Positions 1 through 11,953 of a stretch of DNA of 64,000 bases are shown here, piece after piece; positions within the stretch are counted from its first letter, which is position 1, and each line of letters begins with the position of its first letter. A model generated the notes under the pieces. That model saw nothing but the letters and a program-made list of their open reading frames with translations, had not been told where the DNA came from and did not search any database. The stretch comes from Nomia melanderi. Lineage: Eukaryota > Arthropoda > Insecta > Hymenoptera > Halictidae. Both the position numbers and the translations under genes were made by a program. Where the stretch lies: contig NC_134999.1 in assembly GCF_051020985.1 (NCBI RefSeq), positions 28,181,160 through 28,245,159 on the forward strand, written 5' to 3'.

Positions 1-2980
1 CATACAGAAATTCGAAAAAATTGCTTCATTTTGTAGTTCACTTATTTCATGATTAGCAGTTAGACATCTTCCACTTCGTCAAAAAGATAAGTTCAGTATA
101 ATACGAATGTCTTAACGTTAAAATAAATTACCACATTCTTTTATTTTCATCTTCAACTGCAAGTGGCGCACTTTGCGGCGGAAAATTGCTGCTTAATGAA
201 ATCTCTTTCTTTGCGTTTGCCTAACGCACTATTCAAAGCAGAATAACGTCAAATCCAATTACCTTAATTTGACTACTTTCTTTCCGCAAGCACTTTTCTC
301 AGTCCTTCCAAACTGGAAATTGAATATTATTTCGCGTTGAAAGCCACGATTGAAGCTTAATTAGATTCAATGTACCAGTAACGAACCTAGATATTGCCGA
401 AGTTACAATGCTTGTCAGCTTCTACAGAAAATACCACGTTGAATTATAATGATTAGAATTTGCTATACAGACGATTGAATATAAGGGATTTCGCGGAAGT
501 TCATTTACTATTTTTCATTGGATACAAATTATACCCACCTTTATTAATCCTTTAATAATATTCTAAAGAATTGACGTTGTCAATTTATAATTACGTCGTA
601 ACAATAAAATGTTAACCGTACTATCGATTGCATGCGTTTGATTAGCATGAAGTTAAACTGGAAATTATTGGGACATCCCATAAATAATGCGGTTTTCTAC
701 ATTTCCTTTATTTTTAAAGATAAAAATGAACAAAACTGTTTTTAATCTAAGACATATTCTTCTTCATTATATGTAAATTGCCTATCTATACTTTATAATC
801 ACTTAAAAAAAATTTTGCTTATCTTCATTTTTAAAAATAAAAGAAACATAAAAAATCACATTATGTATGGGATGACCCAATATTATGTTTCTTTACTTTC
901 GATATCCCGTTAAATAGCACTTATTATTAGACGCTTGGTAATTATGACATCTTTCAAACACACAATACAAAAAGTCTCACTCATAATGAATACTTCAATT
1001 GTTTCCATAGGTATGAAATATATGATGAAATTACTAATAATGATTGTACAGTGTCTTAAGACACGCTTTGAACATTACGCAACGATCTATTGTAAGAACA
1101 TAGAAGTGCAAAAAGAATTGCATTATAAACTACCACATATCAAAGTAATCAAACTTCAATAATAAATTCATCCACAGCTATAACGAATGTCAAATTTTAA
1201 CTTAATCCTTAACCCTATGGACTGGCAACGAATTCAGAGATTCGATGAAGTTTCGCGTGAAAAATTTTATACTTACCAATTTTACACGAATATGCACAGT
1301 AATTTTATTGATTAACCCTTTGCGGTCGAAAGCCGTCATAATGGCGACTTCGAGCTTTGATATCTAAATTCGGAAGCTGCAACTGAATAATTGAATAATT
1401 TGAATAATTTCATTATTCAAATAACGAGAAATTTATATGTAACTCTCTTTTTTTCTAGTATTTAAATTCATAACTCAGCTTTTTTATGCAGCAAATGTTT
1501 AAAAGAAGTCAAAAAATTCCCGTCTACAAAAGATTAACAATTCTATACAGAGTAATACATTTCAGAAGAGTCTTGAATATGTAGTGCAACAACACTATAG
1601 CATGGTCGTTGGTCATTTAGGAACAACAACCAAATTTCTGTTTATACCTATTCTTTCCATTTTCATTTAGACAGTATCTAATCTTGTTATGCCATATATC
1701 TTTTAACCAGAGTCTAATAAATAAATAAACAATGTTAATAATATAAATAATATCAGTGTGTAAGATTTTTTATAATAGTTGCACAAGTTTGAAAGCCTGC
1801 AGTAGTTTCTGACCTTCGTATGATATCTATCTTTCAACTAGACTCTGGCAAATAAATAACCGCGACAAATATTTCTATGACAGTTATGTCTGTTTGGACG
1901 CCTACATTAGTTAACAGTTAATATGTAAGAAACGTACGACGATAGGTAACTATAGTCGCCTGCAGGACATAGAAGTAGCTCAACAAAGAGCAATTATAGT
2001 CACCTTTAACAACGATAAGGTTAGGTGGATGCAGCTCGGTCAACCGTCAGTTGGAAGACTCCCCGACAGTCCTCGCCGCACCGACCTGTCCTAGAAAGTC
2101 TGTCTTTTTACTATCAGCTGCGCTTAGCAGGCGGGAATAACAAAAAAGCAAAAAAAAAGACGTTCATTCAAACGTGCGTACTGTTTGACCCGGTTTCCGA
2201 ATTAGAGGCATTCTTGTATTTCAGCAATTCTCTCGCAAGCTGAAGCAGGGTTGCGTATTCATAGAACCCTGTTTTCAAAGGGACTATAGAAAATGGCATT
2301 CTTGACATCAATACGTGCTCTTTCGCCTCTTTCCATTGAATCCCGACACACTCCAAAATTCCGAGTGCTCTAATTCCGCGGAGAATTGCTACACCTCACA
2401 ATCAGTTTCCAAATGTTATCGAAATGCATAAGAATGCTTGCACCGCGAACACAGGGTCGAATGGAACAATTGCACGTGTTCCTGTCCGTCATCTGTGTAC
2501 TACCAATTAACTCACATTGCAGATCTCTTTACACGCGTATATTTAGATAATACCCTTTCTCGTAACAGAAAGCATCAACAAATTATAGGGTAACTCCAAG
2601 TGGGATGGTCTGAATTCATTAAAATTGTTAACCTGTTAACTGTGGAATTTAATTTCAGAAATCTTGGATAATGCTCGCAATGAATTCAAATAATGAAGTG
2701 TCTGCTCGTCTAACGCAGGCCAAATGTACCTGGGATATATTCTCACGAAAAGCTAACGCAAAACGAAGAAGAATTACATGTTTATCTGAAAAAATAAATA
2801 ATTTATCGTTGAAAGAATTCCTATCATTTTAATTTTAAGGTGACATGTATACTCGTCAATTGAAAAAAAAAATTTTTTTATTGAGTAAAACATGCAGAAT
2901 TTCAACTAAAAGAAATTGATTATCTTTTCCACAAAAATTACTAAAGAATCTATAATTTTCGTGAAAAAATGGCATTTCCC
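1..2980. other. A+T-rich gene-free DNA
   Basis: No coding exon is recognised. It contains the family H fragment at 1312-1470 and a slightly G+C-richer patch at about 2020-2400. Short open frames in that patch run on both strands without recognisable domains. Confidence 0.6.
1312..1470 (+). mobile_element. Family H fragment H1
   Basis: It starts TTAACCCTTTGCGGTCGAAA. GTCATAATGGCGACTTCGAG is shared with the inverted right end of the 5225-5675 element. The interior GAATAATTTGAATAATTTC run is shared as well. The right terminus was not found. Confidence 0.55.
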
Positions 2981-3214
2981 TTAACACTAAATTTAGAGAA
3001 ATCTATTATTTATACAGTTAATTCTACTATCCTTAGAAAAATTGATGTTCATTTACTTAGATCTTGGAAATTAGAGGTTTAAAAATAGACAATGACATAG
3101 AATACATATCCGTGTAATTATATTAATCAAAATCGACGTAAATAATTATAATTCACTAACATTTATGAAATTCAATATGCATCAGACGTTTGCGTTCCTT
3201 AAACCTACTGCTAA
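2981..3214 (-). mobile_element. MITE family D, copy D4 (reverse, degenerate)
   Basis: It begins TTAACACTAAATTTAGAG and reads as the reverse complement of D1-D3: TACAGTTAATTCTACTATCC, ATCTTGGAAATTAG, CATTTATGAAATTCAATATG, then CCTTAAACCTACTG near the right end. The right TTAA is not preserved. Confidence 0.6.
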
Positions 3215-3234
3215 TAGACCGAGTACGAGCCAAC

Positions 3235-3654
3235 TTAACACTAAAACTACAAATTCAAATTGACATACTTCAGAATGTTTATTTTGCAAATATTTAAATT
3301 GCGAAGGCGTTTTCGCAAAAGACTTTTAATTAACACTAAGTTTATGGAATACGTCAATTTGACTACATTAAATTTTATAAACATTATTTGTGAAATGTTT
3401 ACGTCGATTTTTGTTGCACGAATACGTATCCTCATTATCCATTCTTCTACTCCTAACTTCCAAGATCTAAACAAACGAACATCAGGTGCTCTAGGAACGA
3501 TAGAATAAACTGTACAATAAATATCTAAATCTAGTGTTAAATTTCCATATTTTTCCAGACAGAAATCCCTTCAAATGTCAATAAACGTATTGTTCTAAGT
3601 TTTATAAAAAACTGTAAATAAGTCACTCTAGTTGTTCGGTGGTTTTAGTGTTAA
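3235..3654 (+). mobile_element. MITE family F, copy F4, interrupted by D3
   Basis: The left end is TTAACACTAAAACTACAAAT and the right end GGTGGTTTTAGTGTTAA at 3651-3654. The ends are inverted relative to each other and match the termini of F1 and F3. The central 3330-3540 is an inserted family D element. Without it the element is about 210 bp, close to F1 and F3. Confidence 0.72.
3330..3540 (+). mobile_element. MITE family D, copy D3, inserted inside MITE F4
   Basis: It is bounded by TTAA at 3330-3333 and 3537-3540. The left end is TTAACACTAAGTTTATGGAA and the right end ATCTAAATCTAGTGTTAA. The interior matches D1 and D2. The ends of a family F element lie on either side (3235 and 3654), so D3 landed in a TTAA within it. 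Confidence 0.8.
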
Positions 3655-5224
3655 GTTCACCTTTCTTCAAATTCCAATCAACTCACCGGATTAATCATTC
3701 GAGCCAAAAGCTTATCGCGTCTTCAAGCAACGCGTCATCGCGCAGTTCGCGTGCTTTAATCGTCCCTATCGATCGTGAAGAAGACATAAGTAGGTGCCCG
3801 ACTGAACGAGCCATACGGTAACGGTTTATAGGACTTGTTACGACCTCTATTGTACTTTCTATTGACCGGCTAGACCCTGCTGGAACGGTCCTTGAATAAA
3901 TCGGGACCGTTTATGATCCGGTCGGTTTTCTTTCTTTGAAGGATATCCGCGGTTAACTTTGCGGTCAGTCCACCATGCACTTTCCAGGTCGAGATTTCAA
4001 GTTTTCATTGCAACATCGGTGAACTCATTTTACATCCTCGTAATTCACGCGACAATCGAGAGTCGAATGATATCGGGAATCGAACAACAATCGGATAATC
4101 AAATATTTACACTACACTTGAATCAATCAACTATTTTTAACGATGCGAAATACGCCATTAGGGAATCTACTGTTTCCACGTGAATGAACCATTTGTCTGC
4201 AAGAAAAATGAAACGACCCCTACTGGGTCCTTCGGGTCTTCGATCCAATCACCCTTTCGATTCTTTAACGCTATTATGCTTTTTTAGTCGTTACTGATTT
4301 AGTTAGGTTTTAATCTTGTTGAGGATACTTTTAAATTTGAGAAAAATTCAAGAATACTGTAATTAATGTACTATGTTTTTACTTTCTCAATAATATTATT
4401 TCAAATCCTGTTAGATTTTTATTTGTTCTTCAACATCGAAAATCAAAAGCAATTAAAAAATTATTGAAATATTCTATAAAAAATTGTTGTCTTTACAACT
4501 TGAAATAAGAACATATGTCACAATAATATTTATTAACTAAAATATGCTCCATTATCTTTGTCCTAAAAGACTGATTAAATTCTGATTGATGAATTCACAT
4601 TTTCAGAAAAATTAGTATTGTTTTAAGTCGATAAATTCTTTTAATGCTGTATAGTTGATTTATTATGGATGATTTTACTTTTCTTTTGAATGTATGGACA
4701 ACAATAACAGTGATAATCTGTTGAAAAAGATTTATGTCGTGATTACGATAAGTAGGTATGATAGAATTTGATACGTTATTTCAGGTAATAGTTCTTGGAA
4801 TTACGATAATGTTATTATTGTTTCTCGGAATTGCAAAAGGAAGAATGGATTACGCCCTTCTGAAACCATACAGTTATCAGTCTTTCTAACGCAATAATAA
4901 TTGCGTGAACAAAAGTGTAACAATCTTATGTACGTAGCCTTAACGAAGACCTCCTCTTAATCTTCCACATGATAACACATTTAAAATATCTCTCTTAACA
5001 TTAAGAAATCTATACTCATTTATGTAAAAATTATTTCAATAGTTATTGTTAAGTTATTTTTCTCATCAAATAAATTTACAAGGAGTACAGTAAACTTCAA
5101 GTTACATTTAAAAGCAACGTAGCTATAAATACCTCATTTACTGTCCATTATTGTAGACAGGAAAAGATGTTCAATTGTTAATTATATGTACATAATTAGA
5201 GACTAATGCAATATAATTAATGCG
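3655..5224. other. Gene-free DNA with a mixed-composition patch
   Basis: The interval from 3690 to 4260 is less A+T-rich and contains CpGs. It might be an old repeat or a regulatory stretch. The remainder is A+T-rich and shows nothing I can name. Confidence 0.5.
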
Positions 5225-5675
5225 ATATCTGAAATCGAAAATTACAAATGAATAATTTAATTATTCAACCAACAGGGAACTGACATGTGGCTTTCTTTTC
5301 TTTTAGCATTTCACGCTACAATTACTGAGCATTCAATACGATTTAATATGATAAACCCTATAAAAATTGTAACAATAGATTATTTTCAGTTTCCTCAGAC
5401 ATTAATTACAGTGAATTAATTCGAGTGAAACTATTTCAAAATCATTTCAAATATTCAATGCTTTTGAAATATCAATAAAGAAAGAAAACAGAAGCCAGTC
5501 ATCACTGGTACGGTAGTTCTAAAACAAATGTCAGAAATTTAAAACAGTCTCGTCAGCAAAGAGTTGATATAAAATTGTCAACCGCTAAGGATAAAGTTAT
5601 TCATTTATATCTTTCAATCTTTACTGTCAAATCTCGAAGTCGCCATTACGGCGACATTTGCCCACGAAGGGTTAA
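5225..5675. mobile_element. Family H element with a family G copy (5325-5525) inside
   Basis: The left part, GATATCTGAAATCG followed by GAATAATTTAATTATTCAA, matches element H1 at 1312. The right end, CTCGAAGTCGCCATTACGG then CGAC and GAAGGGTTAA at 5675, is the reverse complement of the H1 left terminus. Between them lies a reverse-oriented family G copy ending GGTACGGTAGTTCTA near 5521. Confidence 0.6.
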
Positions 5676-6359
5676 AAACGGTTACATAAAAAAAGAGCAC
5701 ATGTAAGAAAACAACAGAGAGAAATCGCACAATGTATAATACGCATAGTGCATAACACGTATAAATATGAATTATACAATTGTAAAGAAAAGTGTGGGCT
5801 GCACCCCTACTCCGCGAAAAACTAGCATCACCTATACCGATTTTTATGATCTAAATAAATCTCTTCTGGATGCACAGTAGCAGCAGCCGTTAATACTTAT
5901 AATACATTGATAAAATTAATTTAAAAAACTAGAAAACTACTGAATTTTAAGAAGAATTGCAAAACAATAAATAATTTGTGAAATAGGCATTTGTGGACTG
6001 AAATAATATTGGAAAACTGTGTTAGATAGAACCTTTTTACTTCGATGTTGTCGTCGGGAAGTCTACAGAACGAGTGCCCTGGGAAGAGCACTGTTTAGTC
6101 GGAGGACCACCCTTATCAGCGTGGCTCTCGGTCTGTTTATTGCACCCCGAGACTCGGGAACGCTTTCCCTTAAAAAGGCACCGATCGACGAAACGCAGAC
6201 GACTAGCGTTCGACTTTCCCTTCGTTTAGATATTTTTACAAATTTGTTTAAGTAAGTAAGGAAGTATTTCTTGCAATAATTTAATAAATATGTAGAACTC
6301 CTTCCTCACTATCGTTTTACAATTGTACAATTCATATATGTACGGGTTATGAACTCTGC

Positions 6360-6470
6360 GTATTTTACATTGTGCGCTTTTCTCTATGCGCGCATTTCGC
6401 TATGTGCGCATTTTCTACGTCCGCTCTTTTCTTGCGCGTTCTCGTACATGTGCCTTATTCCATAAATATG
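6360..6470 (+). repeat. GCGCAC-rich dispersed repeat P, second copy
   Basis: This is the plus-oriented counterpart of 28690-28800, next to the left end of MITE B1. Its tandem sub-units contain TGTGCGCTTTT or TGCGCATTT. An open frame that spans it has no recognisable domain. Confidence 0.6.
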
Positions 6471-6477
6471 CGTTTTC

Positions 6478-6726
6478 TGAACCCTTTGCAGTCGTATATC
6501 ATACTGGAGATGATAATGCAAATTTGTTATAGAACTCTGGAAATTGTTTCAAAAAATACCACACTTCAAAAGATTATAAAAATTAAATCTTGTTATAATA
6601 ATAATAAATGAAATAAATATAAAACGTTGAATTCAACCGCTGTAAATTACTTTCATTCATTTCCCTAAAAATAAATACAAGTTCGCACCCAACAACATTG
6701 AAAATAAATCGAGTGCAAAGGGTTAA
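6478..6726 (+). mobile_element. MITE family B, copy B1
   Basis: The left end is AACCCTTTGCAGTCG and the right end CGAGTGCAAAGGGTTAA, forming an inverted repeat. The interior holds an AAT-rich run, an AAACGTTGAATTC block and a TTCATTTCCC block, all shared with B2, B3 and B4. The left TTAA is degraded to TGAA. Confidence 0.78.
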
Positions 6727-6949
6727 TGCTTATTTTATTTTCTTAAATTTAGACATTTATTATTATAAATATTTTATTTTATTATTATTTTTTATCATTT
6801 TATCATTATACACCATTTTTCTGTGCCTATTTTTCATATGCGTTTCTTTCCTGTCCGCTGTCTTTCCGGTTACCCTTGAAAACATCCCCTAAATCCACGC
6901 ACCAAGAAAATCCAAGTTTTCTCTACTTACTACGAGTAGACCCGAACGT

Positions 6950-7340
6950 CCTGTTGATCAAGGCGGAAGTACCGAGTCCGCATTATTCTCGCCGTCTCGG
7001 TCACTCTTGGGCCCCGTTCTCACTTGCGGCCACGAGAGAGTAGCCTTTCGAAGTCTCGCCGGTCACGCTTGTCCACGGTCGTTCTCTGTCTTCCCTTCTC
7101 GCCGGTCTCCGTTCGTGCCTGTCCGTTTCTTATCCTGGCTCGCGGCACTTTTTCCCCTACCCCGGTGACCTCTATCCCTCTCTGTTTTTCTTAACTGTCG
7201 ATCCCCCGTCTCCCTTTCACTCTGGGCTTCCTCTTGATTACGCGTTCGCACTACACCCGCGGGCCACAATGCTGGGTACCCATAGCGACGCGTTCTCTCG
7301 ACGTTCGCGCGGATCCCGGCGCTCCCTTCCTGATCTACGA
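6950..7340. other. CpG-rich patch, no gene identified
   Basis: This is the most C+G- and CpG-rich stretch of the left 12 kb, with C/T-rich plus-strand tracts (repeated CTCTGTCTTCCCTTCTCGCC-like motifs). The minus-strand reading is a low-complexity Arg/Glu/Asp frame, which I do not accept as a protein. It could be an unrecognised promoter or UTR, or a G+C-rich repeat. Confidence 0.45.
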
Positions 7341-7676
7341 AATATCATTCCCCTTAATCCGATCGCATTCACGGATCCGCTGATTAACGATCGAGTTCCC
7401 TTTGTGAAGCTCGTTTGCGACCGTTAACTCGGAACCGGCGGGCACGCGAGTCAATTTCACGATCGAGTTACGAGTACGAGAATTTAGGGACGTGCCGATG
7501 CACTGCTCTGTTGAGGAATAGCGAAACCCTTTATGGATTGTTTGGAAATTGTTTGAACTTCGGCGAAGCCTGTAGTGGGTACTAGAATTACTGTACCAGT
7601 GAAAATCACTGGTTTCTATTTGTTTGTTTCGCAATTGTTGATATCTTAACACTAGAACTAACGAGCGTTTCATCGG

Positions 7677-7881
7677 TTAACTACGTTTGACGAGAATACG
7701 CGTCATTTTAAAGCCTGATACTAATTCTTTCAACAATGAATTCTTTATTTTTTTAAATTAACATGTAATTCTTCTTTGTTTTGCTTTGGTCTGTTATTAA
7801 AATATACCGTAGGTGCATTCGTCCCGTATTTGACGAGTAATAATGAACAATAACGACTAAATTTCACAATTAATTAGTTAA
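7677..7881 (+). mobile_element. Repeat family E, copy E1
   Basis: It starts TTAACTACGTTTGACGAG and ends CACAATTAATTAGTTAA. The block TTCAACAATGAATTCTTTAT and the internal repeat of the start (GTATTTGACGAGT) are shared with E2, E3 and E4. The terminal inverted repeat is weak, so its class is uncertain, but TTAA occurs at both ends. Confidence 0.65.
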
Positions 7882-7883
7882 TA

Positions 7884-8223
7884 TGATTGATATGTAATCC
7901 CTGTAAAAATTGTAACTATAGATTATTTTCAGTTTCTTCAGACATTTATTGTAGTATTTGAAATCATTTATTTTTAAAACCGTTTCGAATATTCAATGCT
8001 TTTAAGGTATTAATGATTGCGAAACAGGAAAACCGAAATCAGTCATTTTGGCTGGTATGGTGTTTTACTGATAAAAGCATTAAGTATTCGAAATGATCTT
8101 GAAAATAAATAGTTTCAGTTGAGTGCTATAATGAATGTCTGAAGAAACAAAATAATCTATTGCTACCATTTTTATAGGGACCACATGTTAATAGTATTAA
8201 ATGCTCGGTAGTTCTAATGTTAA
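7884..8223. mobile_element. Two family G elements joined head to head as an inverted repeat
   Basis: A left arm (about 7884-8004) and a right arm (about 8073-8206) are imperfect reverse complements, separated by about 68 bp. Each arm carries the family G blocks: AATGATTTTGAAAATAAATA-like, TGTCTGAAGAAAC-like and ATAGATTATTTT-like. The right arm ends CGGTAGTTCTAATGTTAA, the canonical G terminus, at 8220-8223. Confidence 0.7.
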
Positions 8224-8604
8224 CCTCTTGCCCTATGATTCTTTTCCAATTGCGTACGATAAAGATAATTTATTGTTCATAATTTCGTTAGAAAAAGAGG
8301 AAAATTCTACACTTGTTCTATGTCTATGTTTACTCAGAGCATTACAATTAGTAATAGAAAAATAATATTCAATTCAGACTTGAAAGAATGAAGTGATATT
8401 TATATTTGTTAACAATAATTTATTGAAAATAAGAGAAAATTCCAGTCTTATTGTATGTCAACGTGTAGTCTACGGTATAATCATTGATAACAGAGGAATA
8501 ATATGTAATTTATATTGAAACAAATTCAATAATATTTATATTTGTTAAATTGTATTTGAAATCTTCATCACGAATTTGACACGATATTGTAGGCAAGGGG
8601 GTAA
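8220..8604 (+). mobile_element. MITE family C, copy C1, with internal duplication
   Basis: It starts TTAACCTCTTGCCCTATG and ends GACACGATATTGTAGGCAAG followed by GGGGTAA. A block of about 130 bp (GAAAATTC ... ATTTATATTTGTTAA) occurs twice within it, making it longer than C2 and C6. Its left TTAA is the same one that ends the family G copy on its left. Confidence 0.72.
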
Positions 8605-11395
8605 CTATATCGAAATCTCGAATACCAGGGAATAGGGAAGTTGCGTATCAGTCTATCTTATTTGAATAATTAAAACTGTTCCTGTCGATCTTTTGTGTAT
8701 ATTTTTAGTAAGAGGTAATGGAACGGAATCTATTAAATTACGCAGTACAATCTAAACATATATACCGACAAATTAATTTCATAATCATTGGAGGAAATAT
8801 CGAAAAGTCTATTGGGGGAAAGTGATTGAAGTTATGAAACTAATTTCAAGTTGAAATTATAAAAGGTGTCTTTTGATATTTTGGAAAAAAATAAAGTTAG
8901 ATTATTCATTTGAAGCTTTTGGGTTTAGGTATCGTAGCTTAAAGTCGCTATTATTGCAGCATTCTACCGCAAAGAGTTAAAGAGTGATATATAAAATGTG
9001 TAGTGAAGTATGAGATGTTTAAAGGAATATTATGTGTTTTTCGTGTAAAAAGAAATAATTTAAGAACATACCAATATAAATATAAATTTATAACAGTCTA
9101 AATGAATTGAAGATAATTAGGCTAAATAAGATTGTAATTGTAATTATCTATAGTTTGATAAATACAATGTTTATAGACTAACTATGTTTGTGTATAAATT
9201 ATTTTAATTTGAGCTATAGTCATCTGCGCCATTTTAAAATCCATTCGCTTTACACAGAACATTCACAGAAATGTGAAGAAACAGTTTATAAAATAGTTAT
9301 AATTCAAGGAAGCAAAAAATGATACTTAAATTATTGTCTTTATAAAAGGTAATACAAAAATTCAAATGAAAACAATTATTTTTCAGTGATATTTCCAACA
9401 ATTCCTTATGGTTATAAGATAATTGACTTTGTATTGCATAAATAATGTAACGATGCGGGGAATTTTGCGACGAAATCAGAACTAGCGTCTGGTGATCTGG
9501 AATCTACATATATATGTGTAAAATCATTTCTCATGTCGCTATATTTTGGTGGGTGTGACGATTAGCGATGAGTAATGGATTATTAATTAGTTCTGTCAAG
9601 AAAATATAGATAAGTATCCTCCTCCCTTTTCCAAATCATGCGATGCGAATATAGCGATAAAATGAAGGCGAATATATAACTCATCTATTGTGTTTGACAA
9701 CTACATTATCATCCAACAACCGACTACTAATAATAAATTAAATTAGAAGATAAAGTCGCAAATAAATTGTTATTCTATTATATAGCACTTTTCCTACTTT
9801 CAAATCAGATATACAGGTTTCCAATGATTTAATTTAAAAGAATGAACGTAATATTTAAAAATAAAATATTTCGTATGAGAAGTCGGATTCCTGAAGTTTA
9901 CAAATTAACATAGATATAATTTCAATATCGATTTATTAAAATGAACGTCACAAATTTGTAATTAAATAAAATAAATATTAAGGAGATAAAATAACAATTA
10001 TTAATAAATGTTCAGTATCATAAACGTTCCAAGGTTTAAACGTTTCAATTAGATAATAAAGATAAGATTGCAAAGGTGAATCTACTTAAAAAATGTTTCA
10101 CTCTCATAAAACGTGTAACTCATCAACCTAGTAATTATATAAAAATGTTTATTGCCTCTTATGGAATATTTGTAGCGTCATACTCATTTATCGGTTTATA
10201 AGACCGCTTGATACATCTGATATGTATGTACGCACACACACTGATTAGATCGCGTTTAAGCGAATTTCCCGTTCTTAACACATTCACAATCGCAAGTGCA
10301 GTAACTAATTGCGCCCATTAGTTATCTCACTTTCTCAGGGCATTGTTTAAAAAAAAATACTGCTACCAACTGCCTTATTAAATAATCAGCGACTGTTAAA
10401 TGCTTCAAGTAGGTACTTAGCATAACTCTCTAGTACATTGTGTACGCGGAAGACTGGCGTTTCTAATCATGCTGTGCTGATTTTAATGCTACGTTTACGG
10501 GAATTTCATTGCTAATAAGATGACTGTTTAATAATCACTGAACTGCATGTTTTGATGCATCGAATCTGTGCAAAGGAATTTGGAATTTATCAGAAATTGT
10601 ATTATTCTTGCAAGAAGTGAAATACAGTTTGAATGGAATAAGGAATTGTGTAGAATGTATTATTAGTTTGTATATGACACTTCTTATTCTATAAGTAATT
10701 AATTAATTAAAGTAACTAACTAATTGTGAATATTGTAAATCTGCAAGATCCAATGTTGAATACAATGTAATCTAAGCGTAACGAAAGAGAAAGCTGATCA
10801 AAATGGTGAAGGCTCTATTCCAATAAACGTGAACTATGCATTTATTTTAGTAGTGACTTTTGCATTTAACTGCTTCTGTTTTAGACAACTGGAAACATTA
10901 TAATTTTCAATATACGAGTTAACTTTACCAGTAATTATTAAATGCATATTAATATAAACAAAGGTCATTTACAGAATGTATTTGTTTATATTTTAATTCA
11001 CATAAATGTGAATAAAAGCATTGGACTTTACTAAATATTATTTTGAAATCGATTGAAATGCGAACCTTTAAACATTTTGATAAAAAACGATTTACACTTT
11101 TATAATAAGTGGCCTATTTACTAACCTGTTTACAATGTCTACTGATCAGAAGAAAAATCAATAAATTAATTTGATCATTGCCAACTGATTCCTACTTCAT
11201 GAAAATTCTGCTTAACCCTTAACTACCAAGATGAAAAAAACTTCTCGAGTCCAACATGCACTTTAAGACTCAATAATAGCATCATATAATTTTCAAAAAC
11301 AGAAAAAAGTTTTATTTACGATTTATCTTAATGTATTTTTTTTACCAATTGGAATAGAAAAAAAAGTCAATATTTATTTTAATCAAAGTCATTCA
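8605..11395. other. A+T-rich gene-free DNA
   Basis: No coding signal. A degenerate family H end, AAGTCGCTATTATTGCAGC with GCAAAGAGTTAA, lies near 8942-8978. Otherwise it is plain A+T-rich sequence. Confidence 0.55.
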
Positions 11396-11639
11396 CTAAC
11401 CCTTTGAGTACCGAGGGCCGATATATCGCTCCTTCATGAACTTGGGAAAAGTTTCTTTTTGATCTTATTAATAATAAAGGAAATCTAACATGTTTTTAGT
11501 ATTGTGTAGTAATTTTATGAACTTTAGATAAAAATTGATCCAAATATGACTTTTTATTCATAATGATGCATCTTTTTTTAACATTGTCTGGCATTTCTCG
11601 AATATGCATGAAAATTTCCCTTGGCACTCAAAGGGTTAA
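11396..11639. mobile_element. MITE family K
   Basis: The left end is TAACCCTTTGAGTACCGAGG and the right end CCCTTGGCACTCAAAGGGTT then AA. The inverted repeat is about 20 bp with few mismatches. It is 244 bp long. The right TTAA is intact; the left has become CTAA. No second copy was seen here. Confidence 0.8.
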
Positions 11640-11701
11640 TTTCTCTGAGGGTCATATCTCATTAATACTTTTTTTTGGTCCCTGAGATTAAGATCAGTAC
11701 C

Positions 11702-11953
11702 TTAACCCTTTGTCTTATAATAACGTGTCACACTCGTGGTGAAGATTTTAAACAGAACTTAATAAGCATAAATATTACTCGATTCTCTTCAATATAAATT
11801 AAATATTATTCTTCTGTTTATAATTGTTATATTTTAGAGCAGTCCTGAATATGGAATATGCCTAGAATTAGTTTCTTCTTCTCGATAAATTATTCATCAC
11901 AAAGTAGGTGTATCGATCATAGTTGAGAAATAAACTGTAGAGCAAGGGGTTAA
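11702..11953 (-). mobile_element. MITE family C, copy C3 (reverse orientation)
   Basis: It starts TTAACCCTTTGTCTTATAAT followed by AACGTGTCACACTCGTG (the reverse of the family C right end) and ends AGAGCAAGGGGTTAA. TTAA is present on both ends. The interior ATATTATTCTTCTGTTTATA matches other C copies in reverse. Confidence 0.75.

Noticed and set aside
7063..7269. Arg/Glu/Asp-rich minus-strand frame
   Set aside because: It is low-complexity translation of a pyrimidine-rich repeat, with no domain.
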